From positions 1-34,492 of the forward strand of contig JAIXTI010000281.1 of NCBI GenBank assembly GCA_027484025.1: DNA of 34,492 bases, in the 5' to 3' direction. The notes under the pieces were generated by a model that worked only from the letters and a program-made list of their open reading frames with translations, was not told where the DNA came from and did not search any database. Of this stretch, positions 1 to 7,397 are shown one piece after another. The DNA comes from a bacterium. Lineage in GTDB: Bacteria; Gemmatimonadota; Gemmatimonadetes; Gemmatimonadales; Gemmatimonadaceae. The translations under genes and the position numbers were made by a program. Within the stretch, counting starts at the first letter, position 1, and each line of letters begins with the position of its first letter.

Positions 1-534
1 CAGGCGAATGCCGGATGGACGCTCAAGGAGAATACGTCGATCATGAACGGCATGATTGCGCAGCAGAGCACCTTGCAGATCGATGCAACGCTGTCGCCGA
101 CGTCGTTGCAGCAGGGGATGTCGATGCAGGGGCAGCAGCTCAAAACCGACGTGTCGTTCGCCGGTGGACGCGCCAAGGGAAGCGCCCAGACCATGACGCA
201 GCAGGGTCCCAAGTCGCTCACCATCGACACGGAACTGCCCAAGGGCACGATTGCCGCTGACGCGATCACGGCGGCGCTGCCGCTGTTCCGCTGGGCCGAC
301 AAGGCGACCTTTACGGTCAACGTGTTCGCTGCCGGAAAGGGCACGGTGGAGCCGATCAAGCTCGCCGTCGTCGGCAGCGAATCGGTCACGGTCCCCGCCG
401 GGACCTTCGACACGTGGAAGATCGAACAGACGGGCGGCGAGTCGTCGAGCGTGTACTACGTGGACAAGCAGAGCAAACGACTGGTGCGGATTGCGCCGGT
501 AGGGCAGCCGATCGAACTGCGGTTGGCGAAGTAA
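1..534 (+). CDS. Unrecognised protein, 3' end only
   Basis: The frame is open from base 1 to a TAA at 532-534, so the gene starts upstream and only its last 177 codons are present. Met codons at 43 and 52 are internal. The visible part looks like a beta-rich, non-membrane domain with alternating hydrophobic and charged residues. Near the end it has a run of the type VPAGTFDTWKIE, followed by VYYVDKQSKRLVRI and a basic C-terminus. This pattern of a 'VPAGTFDTWKI' strand followed by 'YYVD..SKRLVR' resembles DUF3108-like or lipid-binding beta-barrel proteins of the envelope, but I cannot assign a family. The stop codon sits directly against a long inverted repeat that begins at 534. The function is unknown. 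I am confident that it is coding and not confident about what it does. Confidence 0.6.
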   Translation, partial: QANAGWTLKENTSIMNGMIAQQSTLQIDATLSPTSLQQGMSMQGQQLKTDVSFAGGRAKGSAQTMTQQGPKSLTIDTELPKGTIAADAITAALPLFRWADKATFTVNVFAAGKGTVEPIKLAVVGSESVTVPAGTFDTWKIEQTGGESSSVYYVDKQSKRLVRIAPVGQPIELRLAK

Positions 535-765
535 CGGCGGTTCAACAACGGGGGGTTGGTCCGGCGGTTCACTGCTTACGGATCTAGCCCTCAGGAAAAA
601 GAAAGCAAGAGCACAGGGGGAAGCGCGGTACCGTCCACTACAACTGCAACCGCAGTTCCCAGTGGACCGAACCGCACTTCTCCCTGTGCTCTTACGTTCT
701 TTCCCCTGAGGGCTAGATCCGTAAGCAGTGAGCCGCCGGACCAACCCCCGTTGTTAAACCGCAGT
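534..765. repeat. Long inverted repeat, copy A (convergent gap)
   Basis: Imperfect palindrome of about 232 bp centred near 649/650. The left arm (534-647) and the reverse complement of the right arm (652-765) differ at roughly 14 of 113 positions by eye, with one indel. From the outside inwards the arms hold AC(G/T)GCGG, AACAACGGGGG, TTGGTCCGGCGG, a copy-specific GCTTACGGATCTAG, CCCTCAGG, an A-rich block, AAGAGCACAGGG and GCGGT. The apex is AACTGC-AACC-GCAGTT (642-657). The element fills the gap between two convergent genes and runs over the last codons and TAA of the minus-strand gene (754-756). Related copies lie at 3548-3782 and 29481-29697. No transposase or clear target duplication is seen. 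Confidence 0.9.
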
Positions 766-1971
766 CGCCTGTCCTGCGGCCCGCCCTGTCACCCACGCCC
801 AATAAAAATTGTAGCCGCCAATCGGACCGAACGCGTCGAGCACTTCGCCGCACAGGTACAGGCCTTTGTGCAGGCGGCTCTCCATCGTGCGCGGATCGAT
901 GTCCGACAGGCGCACGCCGCCGCCCATGACTTCGGCTTTTTTGTAGCCCTCGTCACTATTCCACGGGAGCGGTCCGCGTACCAGCGTGTCGATCAGGCGG
1001 CGCCGTTCGTCGCGTGTCAGTTCGGCCAGTTTGCGCGTCGGCTCCACGTTGGCCTGCGCCATGAGCACATCGGCCAAGCGGTCGGGCAACTCGTGCCGCA
1101 CCACACTCGACACCTGACGTGAGCCGTGCGGCTGCAGGAGTGCCGTCCACGCCGCCTCGTCGTGAGCGGTCCACTGTACCGAGATGCTGGCGGCACTCGC
1201 CGCCTCGTGGCGCGCCCGCACCGCCACGTGCGACACGTTGAGCACCGATGGCCCACTATATCCGCGGTGCGTGAAGAGAAAGCCGCCGCTCGCGGTGGCT
1301 CGCCGAGCCTCTGAGGTGGCCGTCAGCGACACCTTGAGCGAGATCCCCGAGAGTTCGCCGTACGCGCTGTTGTCCGCGCACACCGGCGTGAGTGCGGCAT
1401 ACGTGGGGTGGATCGTGTGCCCCATCGCGGCCAGCATGTTGAGCCCTGTCCCATCGCTGCCGGTGTTGGGGACCGACAGGCCGCCCGTGGCCACGATTAC
1501 CGAGTCAGCGCGCAGCGGCACATCGTTGTCCAGCGCGACCAGCCACTGCGCTCCATCGCGCTCGAGGCCGGTGACCTTCGTGTCGAACAGCAGGCGCACA
1601 CCGGACCGACGCGCCAGGTCGAGCAGGCCATCGCGTACGTCGCGCGCCTTGTGCGAGGCAGGGAACAGCTTCGCGCTTTCGACTTCCTCCTCGAGCGGAA
1701 TGCCAACCTCCTGCTCGAAGAACGCGATCTGTTCAGCCAGCGGCCACGCACGAAGAATTTTTCGCAGCGTGTTCGGCGACGAGTCGGTCACGTAGCGCGA
1801 TTCATCGAGCCGCGACGGGAGCACGTTGCACCGTCCGCCGCCGCTGATGAGAATCTTGCGGCCACCGTCCTTGGTGCGCTCGATCAGGATCGTCTCCGCT
1901 CCACCGCGCGCGGCGAAGATCGCGGCCATCGTTCCCGCCGCGCCCGCACCAATCACGACAACTCGTTGCAT
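754..1971 (-). CDS. HI0933-family NAD(P)/FAD-dependent flavoprotein
   Basis: Predicted 405-residue cytoplasmic flavoprotein of the HI0933/BaiN-like family (aminoacetone oxidase/YhiN group). It opens with the dinucleotide-binding motif VVVIGAGAAGT, followed by the family signature DGGRKILISGGGRCN. A VIVATGG strand lies in the middle, and the family's C-terminal FAD-contact block CGEVLDAFGPIGGYN ends the protein. The length is normal for the family. An upstream in-frame extension exists, but the Met at 1971 is preferred because the Rossmann strand begins two residues later and GGTGGAG lies just upstream. The physiological substrate of these enzymes is mostly unknown. The gene converges on the partial gene at 1-534, and its last codons and stop lie inside inverted repeat A. 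It is divergent from the MFS gene at 2130. Confidence 0.9.
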   Translation of the reverse strand: MQRVVVIGAGAAGTMAAIFAARGGAETILIERTKDGGRKILISGGGRCNVLPSRLDESRYVTDSSPNTLRKILRAWPLAEQIAFFEQEVGIPLEEEVESAKLFPASHKARDVRDGLLDLARRSGVRLLFDTKVTGLERDGAQWLVALDNDVPLRADSVIVATGGLSVPNTGSDGTGLNMLAAMGHTIHPTYAALTPVCADNSAYGELSGISLKVSLTATSEARRATASGGFLFTHRGYSGPSVLNVSHVAVRARHEAASAASISVQWTAHDEAAWTALLQPHGSRQVSSVVRHELPDRLADVLMAQANVEPTRKLAELTRDERRRLIDTLVRGPLPWNSDEGYKKAEVMGGGVRLSDIDPRTMESRLHKGLYLCGEVLDAFGPIGGYNFYWAWVTGRAAGQATAV

Positions 1972-2117
1972 CACTCCACCTGCCCAAAGGACTGCCGCAC
2001 CGCCGCCTGTTGCGGCGCCGGTCAACGCGGGACGACACACGGCACCACGCCGCACGGGTGAAGTATCGCCCGCCGGCAGACGGCGGGGAATGGGCGGCCG
2101 AGTCATGCGCGGCGCGC

Positions 2118-2129
2118 TACATTGCCGGT
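2118..2129 (+). promoter_or_regulatory. Candidate leaderless -10 box of the MFS gene
   Basis: TACATT (2118-2123) is followed by six bases (GCCGGT) and then the ATG at 2130. No Shine-Dalgarno sequence is present. A -10 hexamer at this distance would start the transcript at or next to the A of ATG. The same arrangement recurs at 4694, 24895, 25030 and 28961. Confidence 0.5.
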
Positions 2130-3536
2130 ATGACCGTCATGGCTGCACCAACGGCGTCGTCGCCGTCGCCCCAACCCACCATCTCTCCCGAAGACGCCGC
2201 CGCCCGTAAGCGGCTGCTCACGGTGCTCTTTGCCGGCGTGTTCATGGCGGCGCTCGACGCGGCCGTCATTGCCCCCGCCATCCCCGCGCTACGGACGGCG
2301 TTCGGCGTCGACAACCGGCAAGTCGGACTCGTCACCATCGTGTTCAGTCTCTGCTCGATGACGAGTACGGCGCTGATGGCGGCGCTCAGTGATCGCTTTG
2401 GCCGGCGCACCATCTACCTCATGGATATTGCCGGTTTTGCCATCGGCTCGCTGATCATCGCGCAGTCGAGCACCTTCGGCGTGCTGCTGCTGGGGCGCGC
2501 CATACAGGGGTTGAGTGCCGGCGGAATTACGCCCACGGCAAGCTCCGTAGTCGGTGATACGTTCCCGCCCGAGCAACGCGGGAAAATTCTCGGGCTCATC
2601 GGCGCCACCTTCGGTATGGCGTTTCTGTTCGGCCCCATCCTCGCGTCGGCGATTCTTGTCGTCGCCAGCTGGCACTGGATATTTCTCATCAATCTGCCGT
2701 TTGCGGCGATTGTGTTCGCCATGGGCTATCGGTCACTGCCACGCGTCAGCAAGCCCGACGCGTTGCCGCCGTTCGACTACGCCGGCATCACGGTCCTCGC
2801 CATCATGCTGGCCAGCCTCACGCTGGGGATCAACCGCGCGGTCGATACGCTCACGGGCGTGACGGTATGGCCGGCGCTGCTCGTCACCGCCGTCCTCGCG
2901 GTCCCGTCGCTTATTTGGGTCGAGCGTCGCGCGGCCATGCCCATCGTGCCGCTCACGCTCTTCGGCACGCATCAGCTACGCACGACGTGGGTGCTGTGCA
3001 CGGGCGCCGGCTTCGGGATGGGTAGTGTGATCTTCATTTCGTCGGTGGCCGTGGCCGCCTTTGACACGCCGGCTAGCAAGGCCGGGCTCATGCTGCTCCC
3101 GCTGGTGCTCTGTTCGTCGGTGGCGTCGGCACTGTTTGGGCGACTGCAAAACACGCTGGGCCCGCGCGCGGTCATGTTTTGGGGCTTCGGCACCCTCGGT
3201 ATCGGGTCGCTGCTCGTGGGACTGCTCGCACAACAGTTCTGGGCATTCATGGTGGCCACGCTGTTCATCGGGGCCGGTGTGGGCATTGTGGTGGGCGGTA
3301 CGCTGCGCACCGTCGTGCTCGATGAAGTGAGCGCGCAGCAGCGCAGTGCGGCGCAGGCGCTCGTGAACATCGGCATTGCCATCGGCAATCTCATGGTGGT
3401 GGCCGTGCTCAGCGCGCTTGCCGACGCGGCCGGTGGTGGACTCGTCGGACTGCAAACCGCGTATCTCACCGCCACCGGTGTGATGGTGACGATGATGGTG
3501 TTCAGCGTGCGGCTGAGGGCCAGACGAACGGCGTAG
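2130..3536 (+). CDS. MFS efflux transporter, DHA2 (EmrB/QacA-like)
   Basis: A 468-residue inner-membrane protein with a hydrophobic profile consistent with 12-14 helices, predicted to export drugs or metabolites by proton antiport. After a short polar N-terminus, helix 1 contains the FMAALDAAVIAPAIPAL stretch typical of DHA1/DHA2 carriers. The cytoplasmic loop LSDRFGRR is MFS motif A, and HWIFLINLPFA is the 'W-IF-IN-P' motif common in DHA2 proteins. The reading frame is open from 2010, but the start at 2130 is chosen because TACATT lies six bases before it and the upstream translation looks non-coding. A second Met follows at 2139. The gene is divergent from the flavoprotein gene (158 bp between starts) and converges on the exonuclease, with inverted repeat B between them. 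The substrate cannot be read from the sequence. Confidence 0.9.
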   Translation: MTVMAAPTASSPSPQPTISPEDAAARKRLLTVLFAGVFMAALDAAVIAPAIPALRTAFGVDNRQVGLVTIVFSLCSMTSTALMAALSDRFGRRTIYLMDIAGFAIGSLIIAQSSTFGVLLLGRAIQGLSAGGITPTASSVVGDTFPPEQRGKILGLIGATFGMAFLFGPILASAILVVASWHWIFLINLPFAAIVFAMGYRSLPRVSKPDALPPFDYAGITVLAIMLASLTLGINRAVDTLTGVTVWPALLVTAVLAVPSLIWVERRAAMPIVPLTLFGTHQLRTTWVLCTGAGFGMGSVIFISSVAVAAFDTPASKAGLMLLPLVLCSSVASALFGRLQNTLGPRAVMFWGFGTLGIGSLLVGLLAQQFWAFMVATLFIGAGVGIVVGGTLRTVVLDEVSAQQRSAAQALVNIGIAIGNLMVVAVLSALADAAGGGLVGLQTAYLTATGVMVTMMVFSVRLRARRTA

Positions 3537-3547
3537 CACGCTCGCGT

Positions 3548-3782
3548 ACGGCGGTGCGAATAACGGTGGCTGGTCCGGCGGTTTGCTGGCTACGGCACGA
3601 GCCCTCAGGGGAAAGAACGCAAGGACATAGGGAAGAGCGCGGTGCCGTCCACTACAACCGCAACTGCGGTTCCCGGTGGACCACCCCGTGCTTCCTCCTG
3701 TGCTCTTACGTTCTTTACCCTGAGGGCTCGTGCCGTAGCCAGTAAGTCGCCGGACCAAACCCCATCTGCAGGACTCCGCAGT
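3548..3782. repeat. Long inverted repeat, copy B (convergent gap)
   Basis: Second member of the family, about 235 bp, centred near 3663/3664. The outer ends are ACGGCGGT (3548-3555) and CCGCAGT (3776-3782). Inside are TGGTCCGGCGG, then CTGGCTACGGCACGAG (3586-3601), whose exact complement is in the right arm (3727-3742), then CCCTCAGGG, GAACG(C/T)AAG and GGT..GTCCAC. The apex is AACCGC-AACT-GCGGTT (3656-3671). It lies between the convergent MFS and exonuclease genes. Its right end shares one base with the exonuclease stop (3782-3784). In both arms the variant segment differs from copy A, yet the two arms match each other. Confidence 0.9.
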
Positions 3783-4693
3783 TAGAGCACTCGCTCCGAG
3801 TACCGTTCCTTCGCCGTGTACCGGTCAACGCGCCACGGCGGGTTGGCCAGCCCGCCATACGCGTGTTCGCGCAGCCACGCTTGTTCAGCCTCGAGGTCAC
3901 TTTCCGGCACATCGCGAAACCACGTCTTGGGGCGCGTGGAGCTGCCGTTGAACCAGCGGTAGCCACGCGCCTTCAGGACATCCTTGGTTTCGATCGGTGT
4001 GCCGATCGCCGACAAGCGTGCGGTCGTCTTGCGGGCGTTCTCCAGCAGGAGCGTGAGTGGCGACACGTCACCATCGCGCGGTGTCGCCAGCACGTGCAGC
4101 GTGGCAAGACAATCGTCGCCCGCCCGGTGGCCCGTGTGAAATGCGCCGCACAGCTGGAAGAGCAGATAGTCGAGTTTGGCGCCGCGAGAGCCGAAGCGCG
4201 CCCATGGGACGTCGTTCAGCGAACAGCCCCAATGCTTCTGGGTGAGCGCGGGATATCGCCGTTCGAGCATGCGACGGTCGAAGCTCGCATTGTGCGCGAT
4301 GATCAGGTGGGCGCGGGCGATTTCCGCGAGTACTGCGTCGTCGTCGATGCGCTGGCCACGAACCATGTCGTCGGTAATGCCCGTGATCTCCGTCGCGAGG
4401 TCGGGAATGGGAACACCGGGATCGTTGAACCATTCCCGCTTGCGGTCCACGCCGTACACGATGCCGGCGCCGTCGAACTCGAAGGGCACCAAGCCGAGCT
4501 CGATGACGTGATCATTGGTGGTATCGAGCCCGGTCGTTTCGACATCGACGATGAGCCCACGCCGCATGTCGATGCCCGGCGCCGCGGGGGCGTACCGATC
4601 GCGCGCCTCGAATCGCCGAAGCACGCGGTAGTCGCCGGTGGCTTCGAGGGTCTGGATCATGTCGTCCATATCGTGTCGCGTGGTCTGGTCCAT
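3782..4693 (-). CDS. DnaQ-like 3'-5' exonuclease (DEDDh)
   Basis: A 303-residue protein with the DnaQ/epsilon-type exonuclease fold. Exo I is LIVDVETTGLD (D50, E52), Exo II is IIAHNASFD (D139) and Exo III is HRAGDD (H189, D194), so the four acidic ligands and the catalytic histidine of the DEDDh class are all present. The fold spans roughly residues 46-215. A C-terminal extension of about 80 residues (KARGYRW..., W.RD.PE.....E..WL, ending KERYSERVL) has a pattern seen in stand-alone exonucleases of this type. It presumably removes nucleotides 3'-5' in DNA repair or end trimming, and it need not be the polymerase III subunit. The start at 4693 has GGAAGA four bases upstream. Mets at 4669 and 4660 are alternatives. 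It is divergent from the thioredoxin fusion with only 12 bp between starts. Confidence 0.88.
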   Translation of the reverse strand: MDQTTRHDMDDMIQTLEATGDYRVLRRFEARDRYAPAAPGIDMRRGLIVDVETTGLDTTNDHVIELGLVPFEFDGAGIVYGVDRKREWFNDPGVPIPDLATEITGITDDMVRGQRIDDDAVLAEIARAHLIIAHNASFDRRMLERRYPALTQKHWGCSLNDVPWARFGSRGAKLDYLLFQLCGAFHTGHRAGDDCLATLHVLATPRDGDVSPLTLLLENARKTTARLSAIGTPIETKDVLKARGYRWFNGSSTRPKTWFRDVPESDLEAEQAWLREHAYGGLANPPWRVDRYTAKERYSERVL

Positions 4694-4705
4694 TATCTTC
4701 CGGGT
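4694..4705 (+). promoter_or_regulatory. Candidate leaderless -10 box of the thioredoxin gene
   Basis: TATCTT (4694-4699) is followed by six bases, CCGGGT, and the ATG at 4706. The box begins one base after the start codon of the opposite exonuclease gene. The -35 region therefore must lie inside the exonuclease coding sequence. Confidence 0.45.
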
Positions 4706-5440
4706 ATGAGCGATTCTGTCTTTCCCGCGGCCGTCACCGACGCCGAGTTCACGTCGCAGGTCCTGCAGTCACCGGTGCCGGTGTTGGTCGACGTGTGGGC
4801 CTCCTGGTGCCAGCCCTGCGTGACCCTTAAGCCGGTGATGGCCAAGCTTGCACAAAGCTATCGCGATCGGGCGACGGTGCTCACGCTGGATGCCGACAGC
4901 AATCTGGAGACGGTCACGAAATATGACGTACGGGCGCTTCCCACCGTACTGCTCTTCGATCAGGGCGCCCTCATTGGCCGGCAGTCGGGGGCGCAGGCGC
5001 TCTCGACGTACACCGCCATGATCGACGCGAGGCTGTCTGCCCGACAGGCCGGCGAGGCCGCGACACCCATGGCCACTTCGACACCGAAGGCCGTAGCGCC
5101 CACCGTCAACTCGCCCGCCATGCGCGACGCTCGTGAACTCGTCGACCGCGATACACCGGTCGTGATCTTCAAGCACAGCGCCACCTGCTCCATATCGATC
5201 AGCGTCAAGCGCGAGTACGACGCGTTCGTGCGCGAAAACCCCGAGGCAGAAACCCGGCTGCTCATCGTGCAGAATGAGCGCCCGCTCTCGACCGCACTTG
5301 CGGAGCTGCTGCGCGTACAGCACGAGTCGCCGCAGGCGCTGGTCGTCCGCAACGGACAGGTCATCTGGCACGCGTCGCATCAGCGTATCACCGCATCGCG
5401 TATCGTCGACGCGCTCCGTACCGCCACGACAACGGCCTGA
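4706..5440 (+). CDS. Thioredoxin fused to YtxJ/bacilliredoxin-like domain
   Basis: A 244-residue cytoplasmic redox protein with two joined domains. Residues 1-110 are a thioredoxin with active site WCQPC (C35, C38) and the cis-proline segment RALPTVLLF (P79). An Ala/Thr/Pro linker (about 112-138) leads to residues 139-244, which resemble YtxJ (BrxC) of Bacillus: IFKHSATCSIS with a single cysteine C161, then VQNERPLS, ALVVRNGQVIWHASH and ITASRI. YtxJ proteins are linked to bacillithiol, de-thiolating mixed disulfides. Here the usual TCPIS reads TCSIS. The fusion suggests that the thioredoxin half recycles the monothiol half, which is an inference. An open frame upstream overlaps the exonuclease antisense, so the ATG at 4706 is the plausible start. 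It converges on the histidine kinase gene (19-bp gap). Confidence 0.85.
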   Translation: MSDSVFPAAVTDAEFTSQVLQSPVPVLVDVWASWCQPCVTLKPVMAKLAQSYRDRATVLTLDADSNLETVTKYDVRALPTVLLFDQGALIGRQSGAQALSTYTAMIDARLSARQAGEAATPMATSTPKAVAPTVNSPAMRDARELVDRDTPVVIFKHSATCSISISVKREYDAFVRENPEAETRLLIVQNERPLSTALAELLRVQHESPQALVVRNGQVIWHASHQRITASRIVDALRTATTTA

Positions 5441-5459
5441 CGCGCCTCGACGTTCGCTT

Positions 5460-7397
5460 CTACGGCGCCGAATCACCCACCGGTGTCGTGTTGACGCTCG
5501 CGAGTTTCACGAGCATCGCATCGACGTCCTGCTGCCGGAACGGCTTCGCCATCAGCTGACACCCCGTGCGCGCCGCGACCGCGGAGACGGCGTCGTTCAC
5601 CGTGTCGCCCGTGAGCAAGACGAGGCGCGCCAGCAGGGCGGGATGATGCTGCTCGAGCCAAGCCGTGAACTCCACACCGTCTTCCCGCGGCATGCGCACG
5701 TCGCAGAAAATGGCAGACCAGCTGCCCTCACCGCGCGACTCGATGGCGTCGCGCGCTTCGATGCCGTCACCCGCCAGCTCCACCTGCACTCCGTGACGGT
5801 GGAGCAGTCGCGCCAACACGCGACGAATTCCGACTTCGTCGTCGATGACCAGCACGCGGTGCGCCAACGGCTCGTGCGGAAGCGCCACGGCCGGCGTCAA
5901 CGACGGAGGTACACGAAATTCCTCGGTCGCCGAAGGGACGCCGTCGGCGATGTCGCTCGCGGCGGCGACTGGCGACACGAGCGGGATTCGTACGGTGAAG
6001 CGGCAGCCGACGCGACTTGACGGTTGCGACTCCACATCGAGGCGGCCGTTGTGGCGCGCGATGATGCCCTTCACGATCGTCAGTCCCAAGCCGGAGCCTT
6101 GGCCCGCCGCTTTGGTCGTGAAAAATGGGTCGGCCAATCGTCGGCGTGCTTCGCTCGACAGCCCGGGCCCTTCGTCTTCGATGGTGAAGATCGCCTCCGG
6201 CCCCACACGTGTCACGGACGCCACAACGCTGCGTCCGCGTGGCGTGGCATCGATGGCGTTCCGCAGCAGGTTGATCATCACCTGCTGCAGCGCGATCTCT
6301 TCGGCATCGAGAGTAAACGCCGCACCGGTGCGCGACGTGAGCAGGACGCCGCCACTCGCGGCGTGCAGGCGGACGCTGTCTACCGCCTCCAACAGGATCG
6401 CGTTGGCGTCACACGCCGCCACGGGCGGTCGCTGGTCGCGCGAAAAGAGCAAGAGTTCGCGGGCGACGTGGCGACAGCGCATCGCCTCACGCCACATGAG
6501 TTGCAGATCGTCACGTACTGCCCCTGCTACACTGGTGGTGAGCAGATGCTCAGCGGTGCCCAGCACGACAGACAACGGGTTGTTGAGCTCATGCGCCACC
6601 GTCGCCGTGACACGACCCAGCGTCTCCAGGCGCTCGGCTGTCATCAACTCGCGTTGCAAGGCGCTTTGCTGCGCGCCGCTGCGTTGCGTGAGCATCCGCT
6701 GCTGCTCGAAGAGCAGCGCGACTGTCGTAAGCCCCATCAGAAACTGCGCGAACAGGTCAGGCAGACTGCCTCGGTCTACTATACCGATAGCAAGTTGCCA
6801 GAAGTCCGAGGTGACCCGCACATTCGCGTAGCGCCACCCCAACAGGTACGGCAGCGACAGCAGCCCGTAGAAGGCCGTCGTCAGGGCGAGGAGCGTGGAG
6901 GCGGCGGTGCGAAATGGTGGACGGGCACGCCACAGCGCCGCGCTGCATCCCAGCATGAGGACCATGCCGATGACACCCTGCACGGGAAACGTTTTCTGGA
7001 TGATGCTGGTATAGACGCCACTGGCGTACCCGATCACCAACACGACTGCCAGGATTGACCCGCGCACGGCATCGGTAGACGCTCGCCCCAGCATCTCGGC
7101 CGTCCCGAGCGCGATACACGCGTAGAAAGCCAGCTTGCCCGTGACGTACGCGCCGTTGCAGACGTGGAGGAGCACCGATGTGTCCCCCGGTGCCGTCCGC
7201 ACGGCAGTCGTGCCGACCACAACGGCCACCAGCGCGATGGCCAGGGAGACCTGCGCCGCCACCCAATACCCGCCCCTTCGCGAGCCGGTCGCGCGTTGCG
7301 CGACGATGAGGGCAAGCGCGGTGAGAAGCGCCAAGAGTCCCTGAAGGGTGGCGCCAACCAGCGACAACACCTGCAGATCGGTCCACTCCACCGACAT
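5460..7397 (-). CDS. Membrane hybrid histidine kinase with C-terminal receiver
   Basis: A 645-residue sensor kinase. The N-terminal 230 residues contain about seven hydrophobic segments without an obvious extracellular domain, so the signal is probably sensed in or near the membrane. A HisKA domain follows with VAHELNNPLS (phospho-acceptor H269), then a HATPase with the N box LLRNAIDA, the G1 box EDEGPGLS, FFTTK, and the G2 box GSGLGLTIV. After a Pro/Ala linker, a receiver domain (about 515-635) has CDVRMP with D566 as phospho-site and the KPF lysine. The start at 7397 is chosen over 7523 because GGGAG lies eight bases upstream and hydrophobic sequence begins at once. It is divergent from a single-domain receiver at 7613, a likely phosphorelay partner. 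Confidence 0.92.
   Translation of the reverse strand: MSVEWTDLQVLSLVGATLQGLLALLTALALIVAQRATGSRRGGYWVAAQVSLAIALVAVVVGTTAVRTAPGDTSVLLHVCNGAYVTGKLAFYACIALGTAEMLGRASTDAVRGSILAVVLVIGYASGVYTSIIQKTFPVQGVIGMVLMLGCSAALWRARPPFRTAASTLLALTTAFYGLLSLPYLLGWRYANVRVTSDFWQLAIGIVDRGSLPDLFAQFLMGLTTVALLFEQQRMLTQRSGAQQSALQRELMTAERLETLGRVTATVAHELNNPLSVVLGTAEHLLTTSVAGAVRDDLQLMWREAMRCRHVARELLLFSRDQRPPVAACDANAILLEAVDSVRLHAASGGVLLTSRTGAAFTLDAEEIALQQVMINLLRNAIDATPRGRSVVASVTRVGPEAIFTIEDEGPGLSSEARRRLADPFFTTKAAGQGSGLGLTIVKGIIARHNGRLDVESQPSSRVGCRFTVRIPLVSPVAAASDIADGVPSATEEFRVPPSLTPAVALPHEPLAHRVLVIDDEVGIRRVLARLLHRHGVQVELAGDGIEARDAIESRGEGSWSAIFCDVRMPREDGVEFTAWLEQHHPALLARLVLLTGDTVNDAVSAVAARTGCQLMAKPFRQQDVDAMLVKLASVNTTPVGDSAP

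Noticed and set aside
534..765. Inverted repeat considered as an ordinary intrinsic terminator
   Set aside because: Arms of about 100 bp, a conserved block order and recurrence at three loci go well beyond a terminator, although termination may be part of its effect.
2976..3758. Minus-strand open frame crossing inverted repeat B
   Set aside because: Its first part is the palindrome and the rest is antisense to the MFS gene. The similarity to frames at 556-1122 and 29359-29691 comes from the shared repeat, not from a protein family.
3863..4705. Upstream in-frame extension of the thioredoxin fusion
   Set aside because: It would run antisense through the whole exonuclease gene. The thioredoxin fold begins at 4706, which has a well-placed -10 box.
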